Part shown: positions 25,073 to 37,640 of the stretch, piece by piece
Layout: the number at the start of each line of letters is the position of its first letter
How positions within the stretch are numbered: position 1 is the first letter of the stretch
DNA from: Perilla frutescens
Taxonomy: Eukaryota > Streptophyta > Magnoliopsida > Lamiales > Lamiaceae
Direction: 5' to 3'
Length of the DNA stretch: 64,000 bases
Assembly (NCBI GenBank): GCA_026008535.1
Contig: BRKX01000014.1
Span: 6,013,001 to 6,077,000 of the forward strand
Translations under genes and position numbers: made by a program
The notes under the pieces: generated by a model
Told to the model about the DNA's origin: nothing
Databases searched by the model: none
The model's input: the letters and a program-made list of their open reading frames with translations, nothing else

Positions 25073-25074
<2 letters not shown>

Positions 25075-25138
<64 letters not shown>
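25075..25138. repeat. (TA)n followed by (GA)n microsatellite
   Basis: Alternating AT to about 25109, then GA repeats to about 25137, at the right border of the 4.7-kb element. The left border has only (TA)n. Confidence 0.95.
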
Positions 25139-25140
<2 letters not shown>

Positions 25141-25466
25141 CATAAATGAAATTTTCTTTTGCAATATTATTATTAATTGCATGTAGCTTTTATTTTGCAT
25201 TTGTTCAAATAAATTTTGCATATTATCATGCATTGTGAATTTAATTTTTCATTAATAAATATCATATTAAATAAAATGTCATATGTAATATGTTAGAAAT
25301 TATAAAATAATAAAAAAACTTGTGGAATATTCTTATTTAGTGTCAATTATGCACTATTTCAGAACGAAAATCTGCGCTAAATTAATGTAGACTGTTGGGA
25401 ATGCTCTTATATACACATGATATGTGACAATTTACTATTAATGTAGTAGGTAATACATGAACTCTC

Positions 25467-26195
25467 ATCAGGACCGGCCCTCATATTTCGGGGCCCATGG
25501 CAAAAAAAAAGAGGCCCTTAATTATATGTATAACGAGTATTTTGAAAAAAAAAATCAATGTTGTTTTCATTTTAAATTTTGAAAAAGTGTAATCAATTCA
25601 GTATTGTTTCCATTCTAAATTTTGAGATAAAAAGATATCATGTAAATAGACTTTATTATTTTAAATATAATACAACATATTTTATTTTTATTGGTCTATA
25701 ATTTACTGATGATATTCGAAAAATGAAAATTGTTAGATATAATTTACTGATAATATTCGAAGAATGAAAATTGTTGGACTGAATATTAATGTCTCTTGGT
25801 AAAGATGAGAAGATAAACTTTGAGATTTTGAATTTTTCAAGAGATCAACTAAAAAAAAAGTGGGAAATGAGGAAAGAGATAAGAGAATTTCTAAACTTTG
25901 GGCTCAAATACTTGGGCTTGAAGCTTGGGCTACAAATAATTCAAATGGGCTAGAAATAACTTTGGCTAAAGAGAATAACATGTAATATATAAGGCACCTA
26001 AAAGAAAATTCTACATGCATGCTCGTGTCATAAATAATCATACTATAAAATAAATTCATGCTTCATTATTTATTAAACTTACCAGGCGCGACTTATTAGA
26101 CTTAAGCAATTAATATCGCACATAAATAAATAAATCAAATCAAATATTTTTAGGAAGAAAAAAAAATGCAGCAATTTAAATATTAGAAAAACTGG
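25467..26195. mobile_element. Copy-B-specific insertion starting CAGGACCGGCCCTC
   Basis: Relative to copy A, foreign sequence begins after CTCTCAT with CAGGACCGGCCCTC and GGGGCCCATGGC, a terminus style seen in several plant DNA transposons. Homology to copy A resumes near 26200, with about 100 bp of ancestral sequence missing. No inverse terminus or target duplication was found, so it is probably truncated. There is no gene inside; a TTGTTRGA-type segment is locally duplicated (about 25700-25770). Confidence 0.45.
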
Positions 26196-26748
26196 GTCGC
26201 TACATGTGGGAAGTCATGGGAAGATTTCGTAGAGTTGCTAAACACATCAATTATCACAATTCACAACACATTAATATGCACGTGGTGTATGAGTTAGTGT
26301 TTCGGATAAATAATACGATGATATTTGTGAAATATTAAAAAATTAATTACTGATATCTTTCAGTTCACAGAGCTTAAATAAGATACAAATCATTAACTTT
26401 ATAAATGATTTAAAAATATTCTGAAATCTTAAAAAATAAAATTAGCATAAATTTTGTACCTTTGAAAATGAAGAAAAATATTTAACAAACTTTACGAACA
26501 TAATAGAAATTAATATTCAAATGACATTGATAATCATTTTGTGGCAAATATTTGGTCCATTTGGGTCTCTTACGATTAATATAGAGAGAAGATATTCAAT
26601 TGAACTTCATACATACCTCTTTTTTAATGAAGCTTGATATTTACAATAATTTAATGTAGCATGTTAATTATTAATATTGGAATTGACATGTTTATAATAT
26701 TGGGCCATGATTATATGAAAAATAGCATTAAATATAATAATATAACTA

Positions 26749-27441
26749 CTCCCCCATCCTGATTATATAGTCATCATTTTTATTTTGAGGTGTCCCGAAT
26801 ATATAGTCGCATGACTATAAGTAGTGTTATTTTTAATATGAATGTACAATTATACTATTGTTAGGTTTTGAAAATTTAAAAATTAAACATTTAAATTTTT
26901 GAAAGTTATAAATCTTAAATGTTATTTTTTCAAAAAAAAGAGAAACATTAATCAAATTTGACTAACTTAATTTGCATGTAAATTGAATTTGATCAATTCT
27001 ATAGATATTCATTATTTTTGCACTTCATGAAAAAAAAAAAAATCATTTTTCTTTCGTCTTCCATGCATGTATGGTTTTTGGCGTATGCATAGTTTTTTTA
27101 AGAAAAAGAAAGAAATTTTGGCGCAAAGTTTATAAAAATTTAAAATTGAATTTCATAGAAATTTTGTAGGATGTGTCATGTGAGTGCTGTGTGATTTTTG
27201 GAGAAAAAACTTTTGAGGTTCAATAGTATAAAATCTTTTAGACTTTTAGATACTATTAGTTTTGATTTATATCATTAATTATATATTTTATTTGTTAAAA
27301 AAAAACGTTAAAGTTGAGCTAAAATATAAGTTTCATTAAATAAGGGTAAAGTTGGAAGTTTAGCTTCTGTTTCTTGTTTTCATAAATATTTTTAATCTAC
27401 GTGTGAGCAGAAAATAGACTATATAATCGGGACGGAAGGAG
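26749..27441. mobile_element. Stowaway/mariner-like element, 693 bp
   Basis: Starts CTCCCCCATCCTGATTATAT and ends with the near-inverse TATATAATCGGGACGGAAGGAG-like sequence, between TA dinucleotides (26747-26748 and 27442-27443). Copy A has the uninterrupted site near 907-915 (ATAACTATATGATTTG), which proves an insertion after duplication or a precise loss from A. It is long for a Stowaway MITE; no transposase is seen. Confidence 0.85.
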
Positions 27442-28690
27442 TATATATATGATTTGGACATTTAAAGATGAAATGGTGGACTAAATATTTGTGAGAGAGT
27501 ATTTTTTTTTTTTTTGTAATTTGCGTACGTATTCAATTAGAAACTCACATATTCACTATTCAATATGAAAAATAATAGATACTTTGAAACAAAAATCAAA
27601 ATTTTACAACGCTCTTAAACATAAATAATAGTATATAATATATTGGCCACCTTCTTACACGTAGGAAGTAATTATATGTGATAGAGTTGGTGAATACATT
27701 ACACACTAATTTGATATATATTTCGGATAAAACACTATAAAATATAAAAATGAAGTATTCTCGTTTTCAGTTTATGAAACTTGAAACGTGGCATAAATCA
27801 TAACCTTATGAATGATTTTAAAAATATTCTAAAATTTTGCAAATGAAATTAGAACGTTGTGCTTTAAAAATGTTCAAAATTATGAACAAATTTTACTAAC
27901 ATAATAAAAATATTTAAATGGCATTAATCACTTAAATATAATAATAAATAATACTGAGTAAATTTTAATAAATGATATCTCTTATAATTTTCACAGTTCA
28001 CTTCAGCTCCTTACAAAAACAATATACATACCCAATAAATTTATTCAAACACATTAAAAATAAATAATACCAAAATATGTACTACGTTACACACTAGCGA
28101 TACGCCTCCCAATGAGTAATGCTATCATATAAACTCACATATTCACTATTTAATATGAAAATAGTAGATACTTTGAACCAAAAATCAAAATCTTATAACG
28201 CTCATACACAAACAATAAGTACGAATATCGGTCACCTTCTTAGACATGGGGAGATGTACATGCGGAGATTAAGCAGAGTTGGTGCATGAACACGTCACAC
28301 AATAATTAATGTGGTATTTCAGATAAAGCACAAGAAATCTTAGAAATATAAAACAATCGAGTATTTCTTTTACACATTTCGAGACTTGAAACACGATATA
28401 GATCGTCAGCATTATGAACGATTTTAAAAATATTCTAAAATCTTACAAAAAAACCAGAAAATATCTCCTGCTTTAAAAAAATGTACAAATTATTAACAAA
28501 TTAAATCGTATACAAACACATTAAAAATATCCAAATGGCATTCATCATTGAACTATGATTATAAAAAAATAATAATAAAAATTACTCACTGAACTCAATT
28601 TTAAATAGCCGCATTTGAGACAAATTTTCAGCACCTTTATTACCAAAAACTGTTTAAAACTTCCCCTAAAAATAGTAAATATTAGAAAAC
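27442..28690. repeat. Intergenic repeat units, copy B
   Basis: Continuation of the diverged unit array described at 140-1965 (units starting near 27540 and 28125; the first lies at 26215 before the MITE). No gene is seen. Confidence 0.6.
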
Positions 28691-29244
28691 GCATTGTAAC
28701 AAGTAACAACAAAGCCCTTCTCTCTTTCTCTCTCCTCTCTCTCTCTCTCTCTCCGTCTCTCGATTTCGACTCCTCCCCCCGCACACACAGACACGCGCTC
28801 ACACACACGCACGGATCATCCACAAGGAGGCACCTCTTCAGCCTTGAGCCCACGTTCTCGTTTCCCCCAAATCAGTCCTCGATTTGCAGGTTTATGTAGG
28901 CAATAATTCTTATAAAATCTGCGTGTTAATTATTCGTTGCCTCACTCATACTCCATGTCTGTTCTTTCTGAAGCTCATGGTTTGAATGAGTCCGTGTTGA
29001 TAATTGTGTGGTTTGGATTATGAGCTTAATGCAGATGTAGAAGCTCATGGTTTGAATGAGCCCGTGTTGATAATTGTGTGGTTTGGATTATGGGCTTAAT
29101 GCAGATGCAGTAGAGCGAGAGAGGAAACGGACGGACGTAAATCCCGTTCTCTTGACGCGTTGGGGGTAGCATGCACCTCGTAAGATAACGTGGGTTCCAG
29201 CGCGGTAGTTTTGTTCCGTCGAATTGGGTGAATTGGTTAATACG
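28691..29244 (+). promoter_or_regulatory. 5' leader of DRIP copy B with 70-bp tandem duplication
   Basis: CT-rich at about 28719-28757, like copy A, and continuous with its ancestral upstream DNA. A 70-bp unit beginning AAGCTCATGGTTTGAATGAG occurs twice back to back (28971-29040, 29041-29110); copy A has one. The unit contains the TTAATGCAG sequence proposed as a leader-intron acceptor, so copy B may have two candidate acceptors (inference). Confidence 0.6.
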
Positions 29245-32200
29245 ATGTCGCACCAGGTGGTGGAGGTGAGGAGGGAGGCGGTGGCGCCATGCATGACATG
29301 CCCTCTCTGCCACAAGCTCTTCCGCGACGCCACCACTATTATCGAATGCCTTCACACTTGTGAGCCGCTGCTGCTCCTTAATTATGTTTTCTTCTGATTG
29401 TCTTCGATTTGTGATTTAGTCGTAAATCGTGGGCGGTTGTTGGAATTTTAATTTGTTTTTTTTATAGCTTTGAGTGTGCCCTTTCTTACCTGGGTTTTCT
29501 GGTGGCATCTGGGTTTTGCACTGTATGGATTGCGTGTTACTGATCTGGGTATTTCGATGTGTTTGTGGGTTTCTTTTGATTTTCGGTTTTACGAGCTTCT
29601 GTTAGTGTGGCTTTGGTAGGCGTTCATGTCACAGAATTTGTTGTTGAAGTGAGAGAAAGCTCCACGCGTAAGAGATTGTTGTGTGTTTAGTGGTGATATA
29701 TTCAATGTGAATGCTGGTTGATTGAATGAAATTAAAGGAGATGGGATTAATGCCCTTTTTCAATTGTTTTATTCACGAAAGTAATGGTGATTTGAGAAAT
29801 TTTTTGATTTAAAGTTGAAAATTTTCCTTAACCAGATACTACTACTTATGATGGATAGATGCAGATACAGCTATATTCCAAGGCTTACGACAAGTGTCGA
29901 GAATTGTTCATTAAAGACCTTAAACATGAATGGACCAACTGGTGCATGGCTACTTTATTGTTGTGATGTTGTTTTTGACAATAAAAATTATCAAAAATCT
30001 TGGCATGACTGATAGGAGTTTCTGGTAATAACCACTTCAGTTTGTTACTTGTCCCACAACATGTGGCCAATCGTATGATTAGTCAGAAAAAGTGATTTAC
30101 TATGTTTTATGCCAAGACTACTATTTTCTGGTGTTATGTGCATATTAAAGTGAAATTGATGATGTGATGCTTTTCTTGTTCATAATCTTTATGTGTAATT
30201 TTTTTTGTATGTTTATATATATCTTTATTCATATATTTGTTTATGAGGTACCTGATATTCTATTCTATGATGCTATATAGTTTGCAGGAAATGCATATAC
30301 AAGAAACTTGCAGATGAGGAAATGGAATGTTGTCCAATTTGCAATATCGATTTACGATGTGTTCCATTGGAGAAGTTGAGGTCAGTTCTACTAGATTGTT
30401 TTGATTTTTCTTACTCGATCTAGTTGCTTCTGTTTTCCAACTTAGCTACAAACATATAAATGACCTTGCATGAGCAAACCTGCCTAACCAGCTTTTTTGT
30501 AGTCTTTGTTGGACATTGAAACACATGTGTACAATGAAGCCAAGTGAAGTCTTGTGCTTAAATTTATAATTCTTAGATAGTCAGGATGGTAATGAATACT
30601 TCAAGTGTACTTGGAAAGCTCCTTTAGAATGATGTATTCTCTCCATCAATGTTAACTTGTATATTTTACTATCTTCTATCTGTGTTCTAGCCTTATGTTT
30701 AGCCTTTTAGAGTTGTGTCTTAGCTCGTAATTACTGGAAATTTCAGGGTTTGGAGGTAAATAAACAGCCTTCTTCTCATTTCACTAATATTTTGGCATCT
30801 TTCTGATCAGGCCGGATCATAATTTGCAAGACATAAGGGCAAAAATATTTCCTCATAAGAGGATAAAGGTTAAGGCCCCTGAGATAGTGACACCTATTGT
30901 ATTGCCTGCTAAGAGAAAGGAACGATCTCTTTCATCATTGGTGGTCAGTACCCCCAGAGTATCGACACAGGTCGGCATGACTGGAAGAAGATCAAAATCC
31001 ATTGCTAGAAAAGCATCAAGGGGGTCCAGCTTTACCATAGAGAAATTAGTTATGAATTCTGTTGACGACCAACCTGAGAGCTCTAGCTCACAAGAGATGT
31101 TAAACAAATCTACTCAGAATAATAGGCAGGTAAATTAACTTTAGAAGATTGTGAACATGGACATCAGACATTAGTTACTTTGTGCGTTTAATGATCTTGT
31201 TTCATATACCAGTTTTCATGCTTACTGACATTTTTGCAGAACTCCTCTGCTGGTGAGCCATCTAATCATAGTCCTGATAAAGAAAGAGAGAATGGTTCTG
31301 AGCATTGGGAAGGAAAAGTTGATCTTTGGAAGCCTTTAACTTGCTTAGTCGAAGCAGCCAATCGAAGCAAGTCCTCTAAGTTCAGCACACGAGATTCTCA
31401 TGTAAAATCTGAAGAAAATAATCCTTATGAGAAGGAGGGTCCTATCAGAAAAAACAAAAACAAGGAACAAAGGAAGAAATCCAAACTTAAAGAGGAGAAG
31501 AATTGTAGTGATCTTACCCCTCTAGAAACTGAGAGGCCTAAGAAGCTACGTAAAGTCAGGCAGAAAGCACAAGATTTTGGAAATTTCAGTGTTCCACCTC
31601 AGGTTGTGCTTGATGCTGCCAGTGCTAAATTTGACCCAAGAAATTATCCCATCTGGTTTTCTTTAGTGGCCTCTAATGAACTGTAAGTAGCTTATTTTGA
31701 TCCTCGCAAAGATTGAATCTTCTGAAGAATAAAACTAGGTTATTTACTGATATATCTGATTTCTAAAATAATTTTTCAGGGAGGGAGATGCAGCTCCCTT
31801 GCCTCAGATTTTGGCAAGTTATTTGAGAATAAAGTAAGTTCTCACAATCTTGTGTTGTTCCGGATGTTCAGTGCTTTGGCATTAACCACTAAAAACTTTG
31901 CATTTTAGTTTATTATAGCATCATATATTTAGTTGTGCATGGAAAGAGAAGATAAATAAAGAACCATTCATTGAAAATGAGATAAACAGAACTGAATATT
32001 ATTTTCTTTTTTCTCTATGTTATTGTGATTTGTGATTAGCACATGTTTCTATGCGAGTTTGATAATATATTGCCTAGTTATTGGCTGTGTTTTAGTCCTT
32101 CTAAATAATTAGTTATGATTTTTCTTTCTTCTACAAATTTAGAAGCCACTATAAATCTCTTGGCATAGACATCTGGTTAATGTTTGAAGTGCCTCAATCA

Positions 32201-34411
32201 TTTTTACATTATCTTGGTTTGACCGTATGTTTGGAAACTAATGAAATCATATAGACTGCTTTTTGTTGTGGTTAAAAAAGTATTACATTACTTTAAAATT
32301 GTCAAACATGTATAGTACTTGTAGTACTGTAAAATTTGCCGCTTTATCTTGTGAATCTGCTTTGACATCAGATATAGTCTGTTTAAAACAACCTTGGCAA
32401 TCGGAAGCAATGGTGTCATTAACTGTTTTAATCTTCTTTTTTGCGTAAGTTTTGGAAAATTTTGCTTACAAACCTGTTGGTGATGAATTCTTATGGAGCT
32501 TGCATCCAGAAGCTTGAAAATTGCTTCAATTGTTTTTGCAGCCAGTGTCTTGTTGCAGATGTAAAATTAGTCATGCAAAAACAATGAGAGTATGATACTC
32601 ACATGTGCATGTATTTAGAGTAAGCTCTTGGTTGCCCGTTCTAGTCCAAATGTACCTCATGTAAATGTAATGGTTTTTATTATGCATCCATAAATTGCCT
32701 TTTTCATGTGGCTATGATTGATATAAACTTAATATTTGAGTAAGAGGGAAAAGTTTGGTTTTGCCGAAAGGCTTGGCGAGGTTCTTAATTTTTCTGTTGG
32801 TTTCTTCTGTGTTACACGTTAATGTTATGAGCTTCACGCCTTCACCAGAGGCCACATTGATACCTCTTGTGTTTATTTTTACCAAAAACCACACCTTTTC
32901 TGTCAACACCATGAGCTATTTGGACCTTGTCAAAAGTTGTAAGTGGTCCTTGTGTCCACGGTATTTTCTGAAATTAAGTGACCAATTACAGTTGTTAATT
33001 AACTCAATCTCCTCTCTCATGAAAAACCCATTCTCGCTGGGGAATTGATGGTGATGGGCTTATTTATTTTCGGCATTACCTGTTGGACATGATTTGATGC
33101 TATGAGTGATATTTCATATGAATACTTAGATGCACCCTATACATGCATTAAGTTTAGTTTTGCTTCATAACTGTTGAATTATTAGCTTATATATCCCACT
33201 TGGGCTAAACTAACATAGCATGCTTTGTAGTTACATCTACACCATATCTGTTTTTTATGCTAGAGGATACCAACAGTTTTGGACTTTGTTTTCATAAACA
33301 GGATCATCATACAAAAAGAATACTGAAAAAAGATTGTTGCAGCTACTGTATTGTGTTTTACAGCAGGGTGGTGGTAATTCAAGTTGCCTTTACCTGACAA
33401 TTCATGAAATATCTGCCAGTTGCCCCATTTATTCAATATCCATGCTGAAACCAAATCCTTTAATTTCCTCTTGCTTTCTCCACGCCCTCTCTTTGGCCAT
33501 TCACTCTATGTTAGTGGTTATTTTATGTCTGATTCAATGGACGCCCTATTGGTTAAGTGATTGATGCAACAAACTTGATAAGTGATCCTTCGGAAATGCT
33601 TCCAAAGTCTGAAGAGTAATTACAGTTAAAATAATTTGGGTGAATAGACTTGCAATGCCACATAATTTTCTCCAGTGAATTTAAGATACATTTGACTGGT
33701 GATGCCTTCTGAATTTCTGGGCCTTTAGTTCACAAATCTTTCAGCCTTGAATTTTTATTTTTTTAAATTGGTGTTTCATCTGAAAATCATATGGTAAAGA
33801 AATGTGAATTCTTGATACCTGTAGTATAATGACTCGATGATGTTATACTTGAATAATACATAGTTCACAATATCGTTTCTAAGATGGATTATGTCGTAAG
33901 TGACTGACCTTATCTTCGTTTACTGCATCCTTCACAGGGATGGAAGTATACCAGTTTCTTTCATACAAAAGTACCTCAAGAGGAAGTTAGATCTTACAAA
34001 TGATGTTGAGGTAACCTCATTTCTATAGTTAATGATCATTCACTTCTATGCGAATCTAGCTTGCTTCTGACGTCTACACTTCTGACTTAGCGTTCTAATT
34101 TGAGCCAGCTTCCGTCCCCAATTCTTGTAAAGAAAATGCCACACAACACACACACACACAAACGGATATTTAGATTGCAAAAAAGTTGACATTACAGCTT
34201 CAATAAGCTCATGTGGTAGTTTGTGCCGATCAAACTCCAGGTTGACATCAAATGCATGGGACAGACCGTCATCCCCACACTAACGCTGAACAATCTGGTC
34301 GATCTATGGCTTCAAACAACTAGTACAGAGAGATTAAAAACCACACTTGGCTCATCAGCCAAGGATTTCGTGATGGTATTGGGGTATGCTCGCAGAGCTC
34401 CTGATTCTTAG
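29245..34411 (+). CDS. DRIP: DRIP-type RING E3 ubiquitin ligase, copy B
   Basis: Exons: 29245-29359, 30281-30380, 30811-31129, 31240-31682, 31780-31833, 33938-34010 and 34241-34411. Each has exactly the length of its counterpart in copy A, giving 424 residues with no stop or frameshift. All eight RING zinc ligands are kept (19-59). A visible change close by is G64 to R just after the RING; others lie in the basic linker. The RAWUL-type C-terminus is conserved. Preserved exon lengths despite diverged introns suggest both copies are under constraint. Intron 5 is shorter (2.1 kb) through internal deletions. Unlike copy A, its upstream region is not interrupted by a MULE. Confidence 0.93.
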
Positions 34412-34970
34412 ACGCTCACATGCCTCAAATTTTCCCCACCCTAGCAAGAGTTGCTTTTCCAATCTCCGGCTCCGCAACGTCGCTTCGTCGTTTGGGAGCA
34501 CATTCCTATGACTATGAGTGCATGGAAGGTAAGAATGAGAATGTATATGTAAGATGAATTTATGGTGTATGCTCTAAATGTGGCATGTTTTATTACTTGA
34601 AGAGTCGAAGTACCCCTATTTTATTGTATTACATATTTTTACATAATTGAACCTGTGGGCTGTGGATTGTGAAACTTTCACTTTTTTCCTTCAATATAAT
34701 ATTTCATTTAAAAAAAAAAAGAAAAGACTCAGAACCTAAAAATTCCAAATATCACAAACTGATAACTCAGGTGATCAGGGCCTCATTAAAACTCATATGA
34801 AAAACCTGATGTAGGAAAAACCATATGAGAAAAAGAGTACTCCTCTACATCGAATGATAATAATCAGTACCAGAAAAGTCTCAATGAACAGCGTCAATAG
34901 TACAAGGAATAGAATAAAACCAAAAATCCGAGGGAACTAAAGGAGAAGATAAGATATCAGCTACACTATT
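34412..34970. other. DRIP-B 3' flank, then retroelement-like debris
   Basis: Up to about 34705 the sequence matches the copy A 3' flank. After an A-rich tract comes GCCTCATTAAAACTCATATG and AAAAAGAGTACTCCTCTAC, reminiscent of phrases found in plant retrotransposon tails. This is a weak resemblance; no gene is seen. Confidence 0.35.
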
Positions 34971-35357
34971 TGTAACATCCCACTTCTACGTGATTTAAAA
35001 CTATGAAAATTATTTGATTGCTTTTAAAAAAAAAATTGAGTTTTTTTTTATTTTATTTAATAACGCTCAATAGAATTAGTTGGACTTGAGGGAGTCCGAA
35101 GTTGCGCCCCTAGTATATATCAAGAATATTTATAATTATTATTTGGATTTTAAAAGTTTAGTTTGAGCCATATAAATATATTTGTTTATTTTTCCATGTC
35201 TTGTTTAGATAAAAGTTATATAAGTTAAGAGTATAATTTTATTCTGATTACATAAATCACTTATGATTAATTATATATGTTAATTCGTGTGTATATGTAT
35301 TTACACATCAGATAAATTCATTGTATGATAATAATAATATCAAAGATATTAAGGTAA

Positions 35358-35424
<67 letters not shown>

Positions 35425-35680
35425 TATATATATATATGATATAGTTGTTTTAAATGTATAGAATTATTTTAAATAGCGATATCATAAAACTAAGCCATTT
35501 ATAATAGCGATATTATTTTAAGGTCTTATTATGATATGGTTGGCTTAGTAAATACCACGAACTTATATTTTAAATTCTATACATTTGTATTGCTATAGTT
35601 ATCATATTATAATAGTTATCTATAATTTCCTATTATAATAACAAACTTGGGCCATAACCCCAATTTGAATTATCCCACTT

Positions 35681-35734
<54 letters not shown>

Positions 35735-35921
35735 TCTTTGACTAGACAATTCCAATTCCAAAATGTATCAATTTATAAAAGAAAAATTAACCGACTTATT
35801 TTATACTTTATCCCCTAAATGCAATATAATATATATAGTTGATCAAGATGAGTATCAAGAAATGAGGCGGCGGAATTGAGAGGATTATGAAATGAAAAGT
35901 GAGGCGGAAGTAGCTTGTGGT

Positions 35922-35959
<38 letters not shown>

Positions 35960-36839
35960 TACTAATACTATTGATACATTTTTGTGCATAAGAAAAGAAA
36001 AATATATTGAGCAATCTATTCACTACAAAGGTGGCAAGGAAATAAAAAAAAAGGTTATACAACGGTAGTGAGGTGGAGATAGAATACAAAGAAGGTTAGT
36101 TTTCAAATCAAGTTTAATTTTAATTTTATAGAATATAATTCAATACAAATGATTTAATTAATATTATTTTAATACTAGGTGCGGCGCAATTAGGATCTTC
36201 ATCTATTTTGTGATCCTCTGCTCAATTTAATTAGGTGCTCATTATTCTCAGGTGGTTGAAATTATTATTTTTGAAATAAAAGTATATGTTATATGCTCTT
36301 TGAGTCAGAAATGTTTTAATCCAACTTGAATTATCGTGGATGGAATGTGCATAGCGTTTTATACGCATCAGATCAGAATAGCGTTTCGTACGCATCAGAA
36401 TATGTCATATGCATAGTTCAAGATGTATTCTAGAATCAGAAGAAAAGTACCCTAAATCCATTATTCCCAAGATTTATTTATGTTGGATAAATAGAGAGAA
36501 ATGCTCATGATCCCCCACCACTGAGTACGTTTTAAGAGTGCTCACCCCACATTTTTAAACGTTTTCAGGTCAGTGAGCTTGGAGCCGCGTGAAGGAAATA
36601 GGGTGGGCATGCTCAAGATGTTTAGATTACTCGACCTGAATTTTTGGTGTTTATGAAATGTAGGTATTTTGATCTAAGTGCATATATTTCTGAAAATATA
36701 TGGTTCTATTTTCTTCTTAGAATTTCTAGCAAGATTTATTATAAAAAAAAATTATTCAAACTGTTATTTTTATTAATAACTTTCCGCTTTAAAGAATAGA
36801 AAGAGTAACATTTTTAATTATAGAATTTAGGGTGTTACA
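34971..36839 (+). repeat. 5' LTR of the gypsy element
   Basis: Boundaries are set by the TG...CA ends and the primer-binding site immediately downstream. With no second LTR in the window, insertion age cannot be read from LTR divergence. Confidence 0.78.
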
Positions 36840-36844
36840 TTTAG

Positions 36845-36856
36845 TGGTATCAGAGC
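36845..36856 (+). other. Primer-binding site, initiator tRNA-Met type
   Basis: TGGTATCAGAGC, the standard plant retrotransposon primer site complementary to the 3' end of initiator methionine tRNA, five bases after the LTR. Confidence 0.9.
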
Positions 36857-37254
36857 GGGTCTACCTTCCTGTAGACTCAATGTGTTTGAAAGAATTAAAT
36901 TGTTTGATTTTATGGTACGCCACCCATTTCTACCACGTGCTCCTGCTCCAAGGTACTTTGCTTGATTTATTTATTTTGCAAAGTTGTTTAATGTGGTGAG
37001 CATTAAGAAAATTTTGGATAATATGTGAATGATGAGAAATGTTGAGAAGTAATTTATGCAGAAAAGTTTTATTATGTTTAAATGCATTTGATGAATGAGA
37101 AAGAAATTATTTTAGTCTTCGAAATTTAGAGTGAACATAGAAATATTTTCCGTAGATGTTTTCCCTATTTAGATTCAAAACATTTAGATATTTATCATTT
37201 GGCTTAAACTTAGTAGCATGTGTTTCTTCATTTACCTATGCGTATTACAGAAGT

Positions 37255-37640
37255 ATGAGACGTGGACGACCGCCTCTCAATCGTAATCCACCACGGAATT
37301 CCGAGGCCAATCAATCACCAAATGCAGGCGGTGGCAACTTTGTGTCAGAACTGATTAGAGCACTACAGGGATTCATACAACAATAAACACATGCTACAGT
37401 GAACCAAAATGCAGCACCTAATGCACCTATTCCGCCAACCACTAATCAGGTGATCGAGCAATTTCGTCGCTACACTCCACCTAGATTTAATGGTAGAAGT
37501 GGACCACTCATTCTCGAAGAATGGATAATGGAGCTCGAACGGATCTTCGAACACATAGAGTGCGATGATGCACACAAGGTCTCATGTGCAATCTTTCAAT
37601 TCACTAAAAATGCTGGCCACTGGTGGAAATTGAATCTCAT
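37255..37640 (+). pseudogene. Broken gag of the gypsy element
   Basis: The probable start is the ATG at 37255 (MRRGRPPLNRNPP), a common opening for plant gypsy gag. The frame is interrupted by a TAA at 37384-37386 and then continues in the same frame with RYTPPRFNGRSGP and WIMELERIFEHIECDD, ending AGHWW. This is the conserved retrotransposon gag domain (the W...ELERIF...GHWW pattern). The coding sequence is cut off after GHWWKLN at the duplication-unit border. It is dead by both nonsense mutation and truncation. Confidence 0.8.

Larger units (their letters stand above)
20368..25074. mobile_element. Large TA-tract-flanked element with AGCAAATT arms, 4.7 kb
   Basis: The left end has AAATGAGAACCATACCCC followed by GTAAGAACTAGGAATCA. 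The right end, reverse-complemented, has AAATGAGAATCAATACCC followed by GTAGGAACTAGGAACCA, so the termini are imperfect inverted repeats. (TA)n tracts lie immediately outside both. Inside: a GC-rich gene-like island (20640-20995), a left arm rich in AGCAAATT (21069-23005), and a right arm with the inverse AATTTGCT in about 400-bp tandem units (23690-24680). No transposase was recognised. The class is uncertain: MULE-like or a Micron-like microsatellite-targeting family are possibilities (inference). Confidence 0.65.
25325..34705 (+). repeat. Segmental duplication, copy B (DRIP segment)
   Basis: Collinear with 1-12535: CACTATTTCAGAACGAAA at 25352 matches position 11, and the right edge fades after the DRIP 3' flank near 34705, where an A-rich tract starts. 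It lacks the MULE, has two insertions of its own upstream, and has lost parts of intron 5 relative to copy A. Confidence 0.9.
34971..37640 (+). mobile_element. Truncated Ty3/gypsy LTR retrotransposon (5' LTR, PBS, part of gag)
   Basis: The 5' LTR runs from TGTAACATCCCAC (34971) to GGGTGTTACA (36839), about 1.87 kb with inverse TGTAACA/TGTTACA ends. Five bases later is the primer-binding site, then a leader and a broken gag. The sequence stops inside gag at about 37640, where it joins the first defensin-like duplication unit. No pol, polypurine tract or 3' LTR is present. Microsatellites inside the LTR: (AAT)n at 35358-35424, (TA)n at about 35684-35732 and 35925-35955. Confidence 0.82.
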
